Source: Phoronis australis
Taxonomy: Eukaryota > Phoronida > Phoronidae
DNA length: 33,742 nucleotides
Direction: 5' to 3'
NCBI GenBank assembly: GCA_002633005.1
Contig: NMRA01000387.1
Coordinates: forward strand, 396,282 to 430,023
Shown: positions 20,269 through 30,660 of the stretch, in pieces
How the letters are laid out: the number at the start of each line of letters is the position of its first letter
How positions within the stretch are numbered: the first letter of the stretch is position 1
Program-made: the position numbers and the translations under genes
The notes under the pieces: model-generated
The model's database searches: none
What the model was told of the DNA's origin: nothing
What the model saw: the letters and a program-made list of their open reading frames with translations, nothing else

Positions 20269-20470
20269 CCAGCAGCAGCAGAGGCTGTGAGATCTGAGCT
20301 GGCATTCCAAGGCTAGAGTTCCATGGTCTGTGTTTCAAAAGTAGTGAATCTGACAATTTTTAAAAAAAAATCCTGCAATAATCAAAAGGGATAACTCTCA
20401 CGTTAAGGAGTAGATTCGCCAAGCTCTGTTAAAAAGGTATTTTATGCGTGTTTTCGCGTTCCATGCCTCT
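19911..20470 (+). mobile_element. Non-autonomous DNA transposon (TTAA-type MITE), copy B, with CAG expansion
   Basis: The 560-bp element is flanked by TTAA on both sides (19907-19910, 20471-20474). The TIRs are AGTGGCCTGGAACGCGAGAA on the left and AGAGGCATGGAACGCGAAAA on the right (read inward), differing at three of the first 20 positions. TTAA target duplications with an AG start fit Kolobok/T2-like elements better than piggyBac, but that assignment is inference. It contains the (CAG)n tract. Confidence 0.75.
20197..20283. repeat. (CAG)n trinucleotide microsatellite
   Basis: About 23 uninterrupted GCA/CAG units (20197-20266) are followed by AAC and four more CAG units. One plus-strand frame would read poly-Gln and another poly-Ser, but both lie inside the MITE and are not considered genes. 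A long pure tract like this is likely to vary in length between individuals. Confidence 0.95.
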
Positions 20471-20474
20471 TTAA

Positions 20475-21454
20475 ATGCAAACTGAGATTAGAACCAGCAT
20501 CTAAGTAGACAATAACATCTTCGCAATAAATGTCACTGCACCAAAGTCCAATTAATAGATAAAGACGTATAATTTTAGGTGAATGCCTGACTAAGTTCTT
20601 CACAACAACTGTCAAGAAGCTATATTCTAAAATATTTGTCTTGATGGGGTAAAAATCGTTTGAATCATTGGACTTATTTCCTTGCTGGTTTAATTAATCT
20701 TTGAATAACATCAGTGGCACATTTCCTTTTTTATGATACTGTTACAACGTGTTATTTTTTGCATTTTGGGAACGGTCTTGGTTTCTAGAATCAAAAATAT
20801 TTTTAAACCTGACAGGTATGCGGAATGATAATTATTCATGACTTAAATCATTCAAATTTTGACTGTAGTATAATCATTCATTATTAAGAGCTGATAAAAG
20901 GACTTTATAATGATAGGGCTTTTAAGCTATTCGGTTGAAAAACGGAGGAGTTACGAAACTTTTTAGTGACAACAATTCCACAGCAAGAACCAACACCGGA
21001 GCAAACAAATGCCACGCATGCGCTGCACAACCTCATCAGCGCGAGAATGAAGTTAGGTTTAAAACATTGCAATAATGATATTTGACTTTTTGATTTCTGG
21101 GCAGTTCGTTATTGCTGGAGACCAAGCTCAACTAGTTGTTTTGTCACGGCCAATCATTTTATGCATTGATTATGGCCTCAAAACAATTTAATGAACTACC
21201 GTAATTCTTTTGAAACTCACAATCCACTAATCTCACCTGAGTACGAAAAAGGTGAGACTATTTAAGTATCGGTACAAGTAGATAGTCTAAACTAAGCGCT
21301 TTCTCCTTTAGTGACCTGAACCAGTTACATTTAAAGCTATTTTGAGAATAAATAATTATTCAAGAACGTTTTCAAAAAACTTCCAACGCCACAAAACCAT
21401 TTTCATGCTTTAACTAACAGGTGTAAATGAAAAAGAATATAACGCATTATAACG
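20475..21454. other. Stretch between the MITE pair and paralogue 2
   Basis: AT-rich sequence with no gene recognised. A small hairpin (TCTCACCT at 21231 with AGGTGAGA at 21250) is the only structure noted. Confidence 0.35.
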
Positions 21455-21460
21455 TTTATT
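21455..21460 (-). promoter_or_regulatory. Poly(A) signal AATAAA for paralogue 2
   Basis: Canonical AATAAA on the minus strand about 98 bases after the stop codon at 21558, consistent with the 3' end of this gene. Confidence 0.6.
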
Positions 21461-21557
21461 TTCAATGGTCACAAAACAAATATCAGTCAGAAAAAATCTT
21501 GTTGATTGCTGAAAAGTGACAAGTGTCCCAACAGAACAACTCTGATCATACCATCAA

Positions 21558-21927
21558 TCACCGACACCAGAAGGGACACCTGTTATCGTACAGGATCTTT
21601 GAGTAACGGTTGGCAAAATCGTGACAATTGTTCCATAACAAACTGTATCCCCCAAAGGTTTTCTTGTAATTTCTAGTGCATCTTTCCAGACATGTAGACG
21701 AGACTGTGCTGTAACCCGCTGGACGTCGCTCCCATCTTAGGTTGCAACCACGCTTCTGGCTTTGACTAACAACATGGCCGATACCCTTCCCGTCCACATC
21801 GTAAACTTTGCCGCGGTACAGAAGAAGGCGATGAGAAATCGACCACGTGAATCGTGTGGGGTAGTACGATCTTTTGCCGAACTTTTTCAGGCAAAAAAGA
21901 TTTTGTTTTCCGAAAAAGTAGGGTTTG
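21558..21927 (-). CDS. Terminal exon of paralogue 2: putative papain-fold (LRAT/PPPDE-like) Cys-His protein
   Basis: A strong acceptor (CCATTTTCTGATTTTCAG) ends at 21928. The exon then reads KPYFFGKQNLFCLKKFGKRS and continues to a TGA at 21558. Conserved blocks are YYPTRFTWSISHRLLLYRGK, VYDVDGKGIGHVVSQSQKR, RPAGYSTVSSTCLERC, YSLLWNNCHDFANRYSKIL and CPFWC. The acceptor phase (first base completes a codon begun in the previous exon) is the same as in paralogue 1, and a canonical poly(A) signal follows. The His (codon 21833-21831) and Cys (21626-21624) are candidates for a catalytic pair in a permuted papain-like fold. This rests on motif order only, and a membrane or signal segment cannot be judged without exon 1. 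Six Cys, including the C-x2-W-C end, may form disulfides or bind metal. The two genes lie 8 kb apart in the same orientation, the arrangement of a tandem duplication later spread by transposon insertions. Confidence 0.75.
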
Positions 21928-21988
21928 CTGAAAATCAGAAAATGGTTAATTAAAAACGAGTCATTTAAGCATATCACGAAAGCTGACG

Positions 21989-22213
21989 CTAGCGTGTGTT
22001 ATGGTCACCGCAGGCGGAGATCTGCGAGCTCAGCTGCTTCAAGTGATTAACAGCTATACTGATGTCAAGGCGAGAAAAATCGAATGAACAAGCAGCTAAC
22101 TCGTTCAATTCAACCCTCGATGTGATCTGTCGGCTCAACTGATCGTTCTCCTGAGGAATCAGCTGTTGCTGAGATAGTAGATCTCTAACTGCAGTGACCT
22201 TTACACGCGACAT
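21989..22213 (-). CDS. Unrecognised 74-codon ORF, possible upstream exon or retroelement tail
   Basis: It starts MSRVKVTAVRDLLSQQQLIP and has a helical, coiled-coil-like composition (NHLKQLSSQIS). It lies between the RNase H remnant, one base downstream of that frame's stop, and the acceptor of paralogue 2, all on the minus strand. A donor-like site (TGCG then GTGACC, near 22011) would give a very short intron and the wrong phase. It is therefore not joined to paralogue 2. Confidence 0.28.
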   Translation of the reverse strand: MSRVKVTAVRDLLSQQQLIPQENDQLSRQITSRVELNELAACSFDFSRLDISIAVNHLKQLSSQISACGDHNTR

Positions 22214-22214
22214 G

Positions 22215-22905
22215 TTACCTGGTGGGTGTAATTAAACAATACGATGTTTGAAAGAAACTTTTGGGTAAAAGTCTGGTAACTTGACCGAACGGCGATCGAC
22301 TTACGATCGAAAACCCAGACATGTAATACCTGTAATACCTGTCACGGACAGGATCATTGGGGATATGCTGGTGCATTAATTCCCTCCCCAGACCATCCCC
22401 GTGACAGCAGAAGGCGCAGAACTCCAGGGCTGACGTTGCCTGTAAGCATTTGATTAGNATTTGACTTGACAGCACTCGGGCACGGCTTTTCTTGTGACTC
22501 TTCGCAGCATGGCCATAAATAATACCAGCTGCGAGCAGTCGGCTGCCATCATTGAACTCAGCCAGTTGGGATGGAGTCTGTTCCAGGTTGCGTTTGCGGG
22601 CCAGCAGCTTAACGTCAGCCGAGTATAAGTAGAGGGGTTGGTTGGTGGTGCATGAGCCAGCGAGGTAATCTGCACGCTCATTAATCAAGACACTGGCGTG
22701 GCCAGGTACGAAAGACCAGTTCACTACATGATGAAGGTAGCGTGATCGGAAGACACCCCAGTTGGCTGGGAGGTTTCCAGAATGAACTTTCATCAACACT
22801 GCCATGGAATCGGTGGCAAAGATAATAGTGTGATTCTCCATGTCTAGGAGTGACAGCTTGGAAAATGAGCATGGCGGGCTGCCCAGATTTTTACACGCCC
22901 GGCAA
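22215..22905 (-). pseudogene. Retrotransposon RNase H domain remnant
   Basis: The frame reads IIFATDSMAVLMKVHSGNLP and VNWSFVPGHASVLINERADY. It has the TDS motif with a catalytic Asp and the PGHxxxxxNERADxLAG segment of the RNase H fold carried by many retroelements. The N-terminal part that supplies the first acidic residues is missing. The downstream region (C..CC and RYYRYYMSGF) fits a decayed C-terminus. An N at about 22458 falls inside the frame. RNase H would degrade the RNA strand during reverse transcription, but this fragment has no polymerase and is dead. The parent element class cannot be fixed. Confidence 0.68.
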
Positions 22906-23710
22906 ATACTACTTTATAACCCCAAAATCTAAAGAGGCCTTAGAGATTGAACTTATAATTCAAAACACAAAATGGATTAGCTAATTTGCATTCTTTTGGA
23001 AAAACATCCCAGTGAATTAAAGAAACTAATGCTGGTAAATGGTGTATCATATCGGTCAGCCTGTTCAGAGCTGCTATAGGGGATCATTATCTCTTATCTG
23101 ATTTTGTATACCTTACCCTATTGTGCCTGCATTGACTTTCATAATAAAGGGCTATTGTGGAGATGTTTAAACTGTAGGCATGGGTAACAATAGGCATCCC
23201 TCTGCCTGTTACTAAAGACCAAGCTACACTACAAGGGAAAGCACTACTTTCAGCCTTTAGCTGGCCAAGCTTAGATATCTATGTCCATTTCAGTTGGCAG
23301 TGTTTTCGAAGAACTTCGGCCCAAGTATAAATATTACACTTCATTTCCCTCTGATAGCATGAAGCGCGCTTATCCCGAGTAAGAGATGATGGCTGTTGGA
23401 AGTTTAAACATTTGAAATGTTCGTTGTAAAAGGATGTTTCACGAATACCATAATCATAGCTAGGGCCAAAACAGAACAGTATTTTTAAAGTCATAAGTTT
23501 TTTACTATTCAAAGGCCACCTATTCTGATAGTGTTTTTGAATTCCAAGTTCGTACGCCACATGATGCATCGTCTGAGCAGTCTCAAAACTCCCCAGAAAT
23601 AAGTAACTGGTGTCAAATTCACGCTACTCTTGATTTAAAATACGTAGGACATTTGTGCACTGAGATAGTACAATTCTCTGATCCCATTAGAAGACTAATC
23701 AATCGCGAGC
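22906..23710. other. Stretch with no recognised gene
   Basis: A 96-codon minus-strand frame at 23279-23569 shows no motif I recognise. No repeat partner was noticed before 23711. Confidence 0.35.
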
Positions 23711-23833
23711 ATGCGCGCGCCCAGCCTTGAAAATGGGGGGGGCTCGAATTTCTGTCCATGTGGACAAAAAAATCGAGAGGACTAAAAGAACGGGGTACCA
23801 CCTATCAGAACTGTGCGTATGCATCTTTTTTAG
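23711..23833 (+). repeat. Dispersed repeat family 3, part 1, copy A
   Basis: It aligns with 31981-32094 in the same orientation: CCCAGCCTTGAAAATGG, GACAAAAAAATCGAGAGGAC and the ACCACC...ATGCGT blocks. The copies differ by indels and substitutions. Confidence 0.6.
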
Positions 23834-23937
23834 TGGACTTCTGTCTCCTTTTCTCGGACTTTTCGTTTAGTCTGAGTGACGACAAGGTTTGTTTCTCGGC
23901 AAGTTGGGCATCAATTTTCGCCGTTCAACGACTGTAT

Positions 23938-24018
23938 GTACCGTATTCGCCGTAATAACCGCCCATGCCCCTATATAAGCGCCCCCCACGCGTTTTCAGA
24001 CTTTGCTGAAATAAGCGC
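23938..24018. repeat. GCGCCC-motif segment
   Basis: Two AAGCGCCC motifs at spacing typical of a dispersed sequence (CCGTATTCGCCGTAATAACC, then TATAAGCGCCCCCC and AATAAGCGCCCAG). A related version (CAAGCGCCCCTCCTTTCG ... GGGCGAATATGGTA) occurs at 28478-28531. It looks like the end of a widespread repeat, class not determined. Confidence 0.4.
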
Positions 24019-24266
24019 CCAGTCCATGAACGTGTACACGGGAACAATGACGTACCTACAGTCCTAAAACTCGGCTACAGTAACGTCTTCAATTTATCAA
24101 AAAAGTTTTGCACGGGTCTTCTAGACCACCAGCGGCACTGCTACGTTTGTATTTAGCCGTGACTTTACACTTCAAAGTAACGCAGCGCTTCAAAAAGAAC
24201 GCAACAGCGTTGCTACTCTCTCGCGACGACCGTGTCCCACTCTATGGTCTGACCTTTCGGTAGACA

Positions 24267-24868
24267 CATCGACTGTCTCATGAATAAAAATAACTCGGTG
24301 TTAAACGCACGTGGCCAGGAAGCGCGCGCGCTACATACATGAACCTGTCATCAAAGACCTTAGTCGGGAATTTTCCATTCATGAAACGGGTAGCATAGCA
24401 TCGATAAGAAATGAATATTGGCACTAATTTCCGACAATTTCTAATACTATAAAACATGTTTGCGTTATTTTTGAGATGTATTGTTTGATTAACCATAATT
24501 GGTGTTTTTAAGCCGAACATCCGATAAAGTGACAACTGACAGTGAATGCTTACACACCCTTACACCGAAAAATAACTGTCAGATAGTTACGTACGCATCC
24601 AGCTACACGGCGACTAATATGGGCCTTACCGAGACAAATGTCGAAAGTTTTTAGCACGAGACCGGCGAGTGCTGAATGAAACACGCTCTGGTTTAGGCCT
24701 ACTGCCTGTGCAAATTTCTTTAGACACATCTAGCTAGTTAGAGTGCGTGCCTCTGGCCAAAAGACGGTCTCTGCTTTGGCAAATGAACTCTGGTGACACG
24801 CACGCGCTCGCTTATTCGCAGACGAACTTCAAAACAAACGTCACGTGACAACATGTTTGTTCGTCCAG
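24267..24868 (+). repeat. Dispersed repeat family 3, part 2, copy A (about 600 bp)
   Basis: It is nearly identical by eye to 32904-33516 in the same orientation, including AATAAAAATAACTCGGTGTT, CACTAATTTCCGACAATTTC and GACGGTCTCTGCTTTGGCAA. Differences are scattered substitutions and short indels. A minus-strand 85-codon frame (24278-24535) is interrupted by a stop in copy B, so it is not a conserved gene. Both copies keep a GTCACGTGAC E-box-like palindrome near the right end. Confidence 0.9.
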
Positions 24869-24984
24869 ACATTTTTCTCGCCGTGTTGCCGATCATACAT
24901 GTAGATGCACAGATTTGTATTTAAACCTGCAGTTAATCCAGACTCCACGGGAACTTAAAAAATCTTAGAGATGTTACTTATAAA

Positions 24985-25286
24985 ACTTAATGAGGATTTT
25001 AGGTAATTTGCTTGAGTCAAAACCATTTTTATTCAAGCATTGAAATCGCCATATCGAAGACGGCGATTTCGAGGCAGTCGAGTCGGCGAGTTTTCGCCCT
25101 GGAATTTCAGCACAATTTTCTGTAAAATGGTCGTAATTTAGCTGCAAAGTTTGATAGCAATGCAACACAGTTTTGTTGAAAGTCTTTCATAGATTACATA
25201 TACGTCACAGAGCGTAAATTTTATGAATCTTAGCTTCCGATTTCACCCGTTTCGGAGACCGGGTTTCAACCGCCTTGGGTTACAAT
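24985..25286 (+). repeat. Dispersed repeat family 4, copy A
   Basis: It aligns with 28215-28479 in the same orientation. Shared blocks are AGGTAATTTG, GAGTTTTCGCC/AAGTTTTCGCC, ATTTCAGCACA, GATCGTAATTTA-like, GATTTCACCCG and GGTTTCAACC. Identity is moderate, so the copies are older than family 3. Confidence 0.75.
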
Positions 25287-27786
25287 ATCTGAAACTTCTA
25301 TTCTGGTGTCTGCTCAAGGCCTAGTTAATGCTTACGTAATACTGCACAAGCGATTTGTGTGGTTGGCTGGCTCACTATAGGGCTATTGTTAGGACGGCTT
25401 TGTCATGAGCGACAGCGGGCAACTGGGATAGTGAAGCGGTCGCTCGCTGAGAGGGCTGACCCTCATGTATTTCAAAACATCAGGAAATGCACTACTTCAA
25501 GCACAACTTGGTGGTAAAATCTGACTAGTACACAGATTCAAATATTCAAAAGTATAGTTTCGGACTGAATGAGTTGCAAAGCTTGCCACTTTGCAAACAG
25601 ACTTGAGCTATTTTGGACGATGCGACAAAGTTTACAAGATACCTGGCACATATTCAAACCCATAGAACCTCGGTTGCATGACCATTTCCTGATGTCTCAG
25701 CTTAGCTAAACCAGGTCCCAAGATAGGACAGTTGTCATGATAATGTGTTTAATTGTATCAATTAAGAATGATATAAATCCTTTTAAAACAGGGTGTTATC
25801 AAGATAGCAAATGTGGCCCTAATTGGAGTGCAAACATTATTAAGGAAAATCTCACCAATTTTGAACAAAAATTATTGTTAAAAATAGACATTTTTCAATT
25901 TTCAAAAGCTTTTCATCCTACAGCAAATGCAACAATTTCTTGAAACATTGTATGGCAGTGACTATGATAAAGGCATTTAATTGGTACAACTCATCTTTTT
26001 TGAAAAAAATGAAGAAGTTAAATTTCACGAGTCCCCCCCCCGATGAGCCTCCAATACTGAGGGCCATTCCGGATTATACAGTGACACTCGAATCTCACCC
26101 TATTTACCCACATTTTGCCATAAACATCCATCTGGCATATTTGCTGCCTCGTTTTGCATGCCACTGACTACTTTCACATGTTATTTGTTGTCTGTTTCTT
26201 TACAAGTTTTTCTCGGTTGCATTATGCTATTCATACTTCCAATGCCAACTAAGTAATGCTGTTGTATTGTAGGCTGCAACTCCGACGTGGAAAAGTTTAC
26301 AAACTAGAAAAATACCCATGGATATGTGAATCTGAAATTCTTTGCCTTCCCCACATCAATGCGAGACAGGACAATGTACCGGATTTCCAAAACTAGGTCA
26401 CGCGCTCTTTTATCTCCATGACAAAGGACAGTTCTATCGCTGGGACCGCCCTATTAACTGGCTATATGTTCAGTTCTAGACTCTGAAAGTCGCAAAACAA
26501 ACCCTACTGTAAGGTGCTTCAAACAATGGTGCTACAAGCGTATCAATGTCACTTTGTTTCCTGTTTCCGTTGAAAATATAATAATTGTTACACTCTGATT
26601 AAACGAAAACTCACGTCAAATTAGCCATGTGATCAATTAAGTCCAGGGCTCGATGTGGCAGCCTATAGGTTGCTGATGCAACCTCAGATTTTGATTAGCA
26701 CTGATTGCCAAGGTCAGTTGCCACGCACGCATCAGAGCATGAACTCAAAATACACCAGAACTAAACAGAGAGAAGCTAGAATTGTTCGACAAAAATTGAA
26801 AAAGCCCATTCACAAGTTACCTGCTTCAGGTAAGCCAGTGTGCATGTGATAATGAGCCACGAGAGCGAAATTGAACATCAGCGAACATACAAGACACTAA
26901 ACATGAATTTTCCGTTCAAGCAAAAAAAGCAATCCAGAGAATACCAAGTGCACTGGCCAACATTTGCTGAATTATGCATTTTTTCATTTCAGTTATAACC
27001 TTGCTTATTTCATTTTTGGCTCTTGTCAATCAGGTTTGGCAACCTCAGTTACCGATTAGATGACCTGGGGATTTTTCCAGATTAGATTTGGCAAGTTGAC
27101 GTTATGCTTAAGTGTCGAACCTTGAAGTCACAAGAAGCCATTATAACCAACCAAACAGAACAGCTGTAGAAGTCAGTTCCCATGCAATGTAAGCACTGTG
27201 GATGTCATCCAGACTTGAGATCGAATTATACTTAACAGCTTCAGACCAACCATCTGAATTATTTACCAGCATTGTATCATGCAAAAGTCTATCTTACTTA
27301 ACCCCTGCCATTCACATCAGTAGGAAAATCTATTTCTAAAAAAAAACACCAGTCAAGAACAGTGCACAACTTTTCACTTCCAAATAACAAAAAAGATCTA
27401 TTTTGACACAACCGTGACAAAAATGTAATCAAAATCTGTGCCTTATTGCACAATATACACAATGTTATGAACAGATCTGCACTAATTAATGCTGAGCTTT
27501 CTTCTGGTGATCCCCAAAGCAGATCTATTGATTCTACTTCTCCACTGAGTAATTAATATCTCATTAGACCATAGCCATCACTTTGGTGATAATGAGGGAA
27601 ACTCTATACGCCTCTATGGAAGTAATCTGCTAAATACCAAGAGCCACTGGCTGACCACAACAGATAACCTTGACCCAGCTTAAGTATGGAGTGAACATCT
27701 ACAGTTTTAATATCGCCATGGGGGTTCATCTCTGCTATTACGACTTGGATTATATGTATTATTTTAGAAATAGTTTTTCAATTCCT
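25287..27786. other. Long stretch with no recognised gene
   Basis: Flanked by the two copies of repeat family 4 on the outside. It contains a C9 run at 26033-26041 and short frames (25737-25943, 25940-26167, 26655-26849) with low-complexity or unremarkable composition. I see no gene, tRNA or strong repeat. Confidence 0.4.
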
Positions 27787-28073
27787 TACCCCACAAAATG
27801 TGGGTGCAGCCATTAAAACAAACATTCTAAGTGACCCTTGAGCAGAAATACTGAGCAAAAGGTATTTTAAGGGCACCATTTGTGAAATTTCAAGATGGCC
27901 GCCAGTAAAATTAAAATTTCCAATTCATTGACCTCAGAACTACAGGTGTAGCCATAAAAACTAATATTCTCAGTGACCCAAGGGCGGATTTATTGGAGAA
28001 AATCCATTTTACCCGCACCATTTTTGAAAATCCAAGATGGCCATCAAGATGGCCACCGAAAAAATGGAATCAA
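27787..28073 (+). repeat. Two-copy 142-bp tandem repeat with AAGATGGCC motifs
   Basis: GTGCAGCCATTAAAACAAAC at 27804 recurs as GTGTAGCCATAAAAACTAAT at 27946, and CAAGATGGCC at 27891 recurs at 28033, each exactly 142 bases later. A third CAAGATGGCC lies at 28045. The units also share TTCT-AGTGACCC and GCACCATTT.GAAA blocks. The CAAGATGGC core resembles the YY1 binding motif. Confidence 0.8.
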
Positions 28074-28214
28074 TTATTTTCTGACTCTTAATTCCATGAG
28101 GTTTCCAAAAATGTATAATTTCTTCTTTCCCAAAAAATTGCAACGAATGTCAAAATTTGGACATAGCGAACCTGACTATGATACAAAATAGGTTGTTTTT
28201 TGGGTGGCATTCTC

Positions 28215-28479
28215 CCTTAAGGAGGAATTCAGGTAATTTGTTTACTCAAGAATTCAAGTTGCCCTATCGACGATTGCGAGGCAGTGACGCATCAGTCAGC
28301 AAGTTTTCGCCATGGGATTTCAGCACATTTTGTTAAAAAAAGATCGTAATTTAACAACATAGTTTGATAGAAATGCACCACAGTTTTAGAAAGTCTGTTA
28401 TAGGTTACAGATACTTTGCAGCTCGTAATTGATTTCACCCGTTGTCGGAGACCAGGTTTCAACCACCTTAGGCTACAAC
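28215..28479 (+). repeat. Dispersed repeat family 4, copy B
   Basis: Partner of 24985-25286. Just after it comes a GCGCCC-type segment (to about 28531), related to the one at 23938-24018. Confidence 0.75.
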
Positions 28480-28539
28480 AAGCGCCCCTCCTTTCGAAAT
28501 TAATTTTTCTAAGCACCCTGGGCGAATATGGTAGCCCTA

Positions 28540-30660
28540 ATAGATGGTGACATCAACGCAAGAAACGATAATTTTTATTGATACTGGCAGCAAGTTTGTG
28601 GTGACAGACGCAAACTGCCGGCCAATGAGTTTTGGGCTGGGCGAGTAGATTTTCTGGGTCACTCGCCCAGCTGGCTAGCAGGGTTTTTAAACCTAGGTAT
28701 ATCCCTGTAATGTCAGTACACTACTAAGAAAATTTTGTGGTAGGTACCTAAGGGGGGAGATTTCCACTCTGAAACATTAGTGGAAAAACAAAGGTGCCTC
28801 TATGTAGGTAATTGCGCAACAGTGAGGTCGGACATTGCTTCCATCTTGAGACCTAACACTGCACTCTAAGTGTTGCGGGGCATCAGTTACCTAGGTACAT
28901 TAGTTAGCCTTGACATTACAATTATTGTGTGGCCCCAGTAAAAATAGCGTCCATACTGTCCATACTACGGTACTCCTAAAATCTAGCAACAAGTCATTTC
29001 AGTAATAACTTCTTCTAGAGTAACTCAGCTGTGTTCATACCTATGTAAATGGGGCTGTACTCTTTCAGTAGTTGTAACTGTCATGTCCTTACATCCACAC
29101 AGACAATTAAAACTGTAGTAGCTTTAGTTTGTGGTCTTAGTCGCTAGTCTTCAGTTCTATCACTATACGATTCATGTTAGATAGTGCAGCCTCGGTGCAC
29201 CATTGTTTAAAAGATTTGACAGCAGCGCCACCTACTGAATAATAACTTTTCCAACTGCCATGTTCCACCGAGTTACAACAGTAATAACCTCTCCCTAGAC
29301 CACCATCCCAGAAAATTATAACCGCGCTACAGCAACAATTTTTAAAACCGGCTTTTAAGTGTTTAAACGGAGAGTAGTATAACCTTTTAACTCTGTTTTA
29401 AAAGTTGTTGAGGATAGGGTAATAAGGTGGACATTAAGGTATTAAGTCAATAATATACAGTTAAGTGCAGCAATACACAAACAGGCACTGACAGGAATTA
29501 TTTGAAAGAAAGATTCAGGGGAATTTATTGCAGAAAAAAGCAACAAAAGGTTTGACCAGACCTTCCACTAAATGCACTCTACCTATTATACTTTCATTTC
29601 TACTACACCAGTGAGGGCAATGCCAAACATTCAAAACAAATTGCGAGCACCAGACCAAATCTGACAGTTTGTTTAATGTAATTACAAAAAACATAACATA
29701 CAAGAATTGGAGTTCAACCCAGAATGTACCAGAAAGCATATTATATTTGGTCACACTAACAGTTCATGTATTGACCTTAGTCTTTTACATATTTAGTACA
29801 AAAAGCAGGTGTTTACTTTCATATTATTCGGGACTTCAAATATTTTGAATATACGCATGTCAGAGTCCATTTAAGAGATGGCAGGCTTTCTATAATGCAT
29901 GTACTAGGTAATTATCCACCCACCTATCCATTACATCTGAAGGTTTGAAGACCAAACATTTGGCAAATTGGTAACTGCTAAGTGTTACCAAATCAGACAA
30001 CCATGTCTAAGACTTTTGTTTCATGGGAGCTGCACAGATAATTTTCCAGTCTAGACCACTCATCTCTTGAAAAACGTCATGTCTATAAGGACTTGAGTTT
30101 AGTTTCAATGCCTTAAACTTAAACTTCGTAACTCTATAACAAGGCCACCTTAATCAGGAAAAAAGCTGGGTATTATTTTCTCCCTACGATAGCAACATCG
30201 GTTTCCGTAATTAAAATGATTCGACAGATCCCCTGCCATTGGTAAGAATTAGAGCCCCAAAATTGGGAGAGTTAGCAAACCCAGTCAGAAATGATGACCT
30301 TTGGACACTTGTTATTATTACTGGCTGACCCACTGAATAATCTGTTTGGTGAAATAAAAATCATTCTTTTACCAAAGGTTCAAAAGAAATGTCGGGTGCA
30401 CGAGCTACATGGTTTCAGGTGGTGTCCACCCTTAAGTTTCATTGCTGTGGTCCCGCCCTCACACCTGTTCGACAGGTTACAGGTAGGATGATAAAGTATT
30501 CAATATTTTCAACTAAACATTGTTGGGGGCGGGATCATGTTTGATGTAAACAGATAGCCGTGTGATCATGAAAAAAATTGTTTGTCAGATTACAAATAAA
30601 ATATTTTCAGCCATGCTTAAACTTTGCAGTTGGTTGTCGTGTGAGGGGAGACAATCTTGA
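28540..30660. other. Long stretch with no recognised gene
   Basis: Short unremarkable frames only (for example 29515-29754 minus and 30291-30491 plus). I see no convincing splice-bounded coding segment, RNA gene or long repeat. Confidence 0.4.

Noticed and set aside
20003-20297. Poly-Gln and poly-Ser ORFs around the CAG tract
   Set aside because: They lie inside a MITE, exist in two overlapping frames only because of the repeat, and have no homologous frame in MITE copy A.
21762-21953. 63-codon plus-strand ORF
   Set aside because: It is antisense to the paralogue 2 exon, which has conservation and splice support on the minus strand.
21989-22213. Joining the 74-codon ORF to paralogue 2 as exon 1
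   Set aside because: The only reasonable donor (near 22011) gives the wrong phase and leads to a stop soon after the acceptor.
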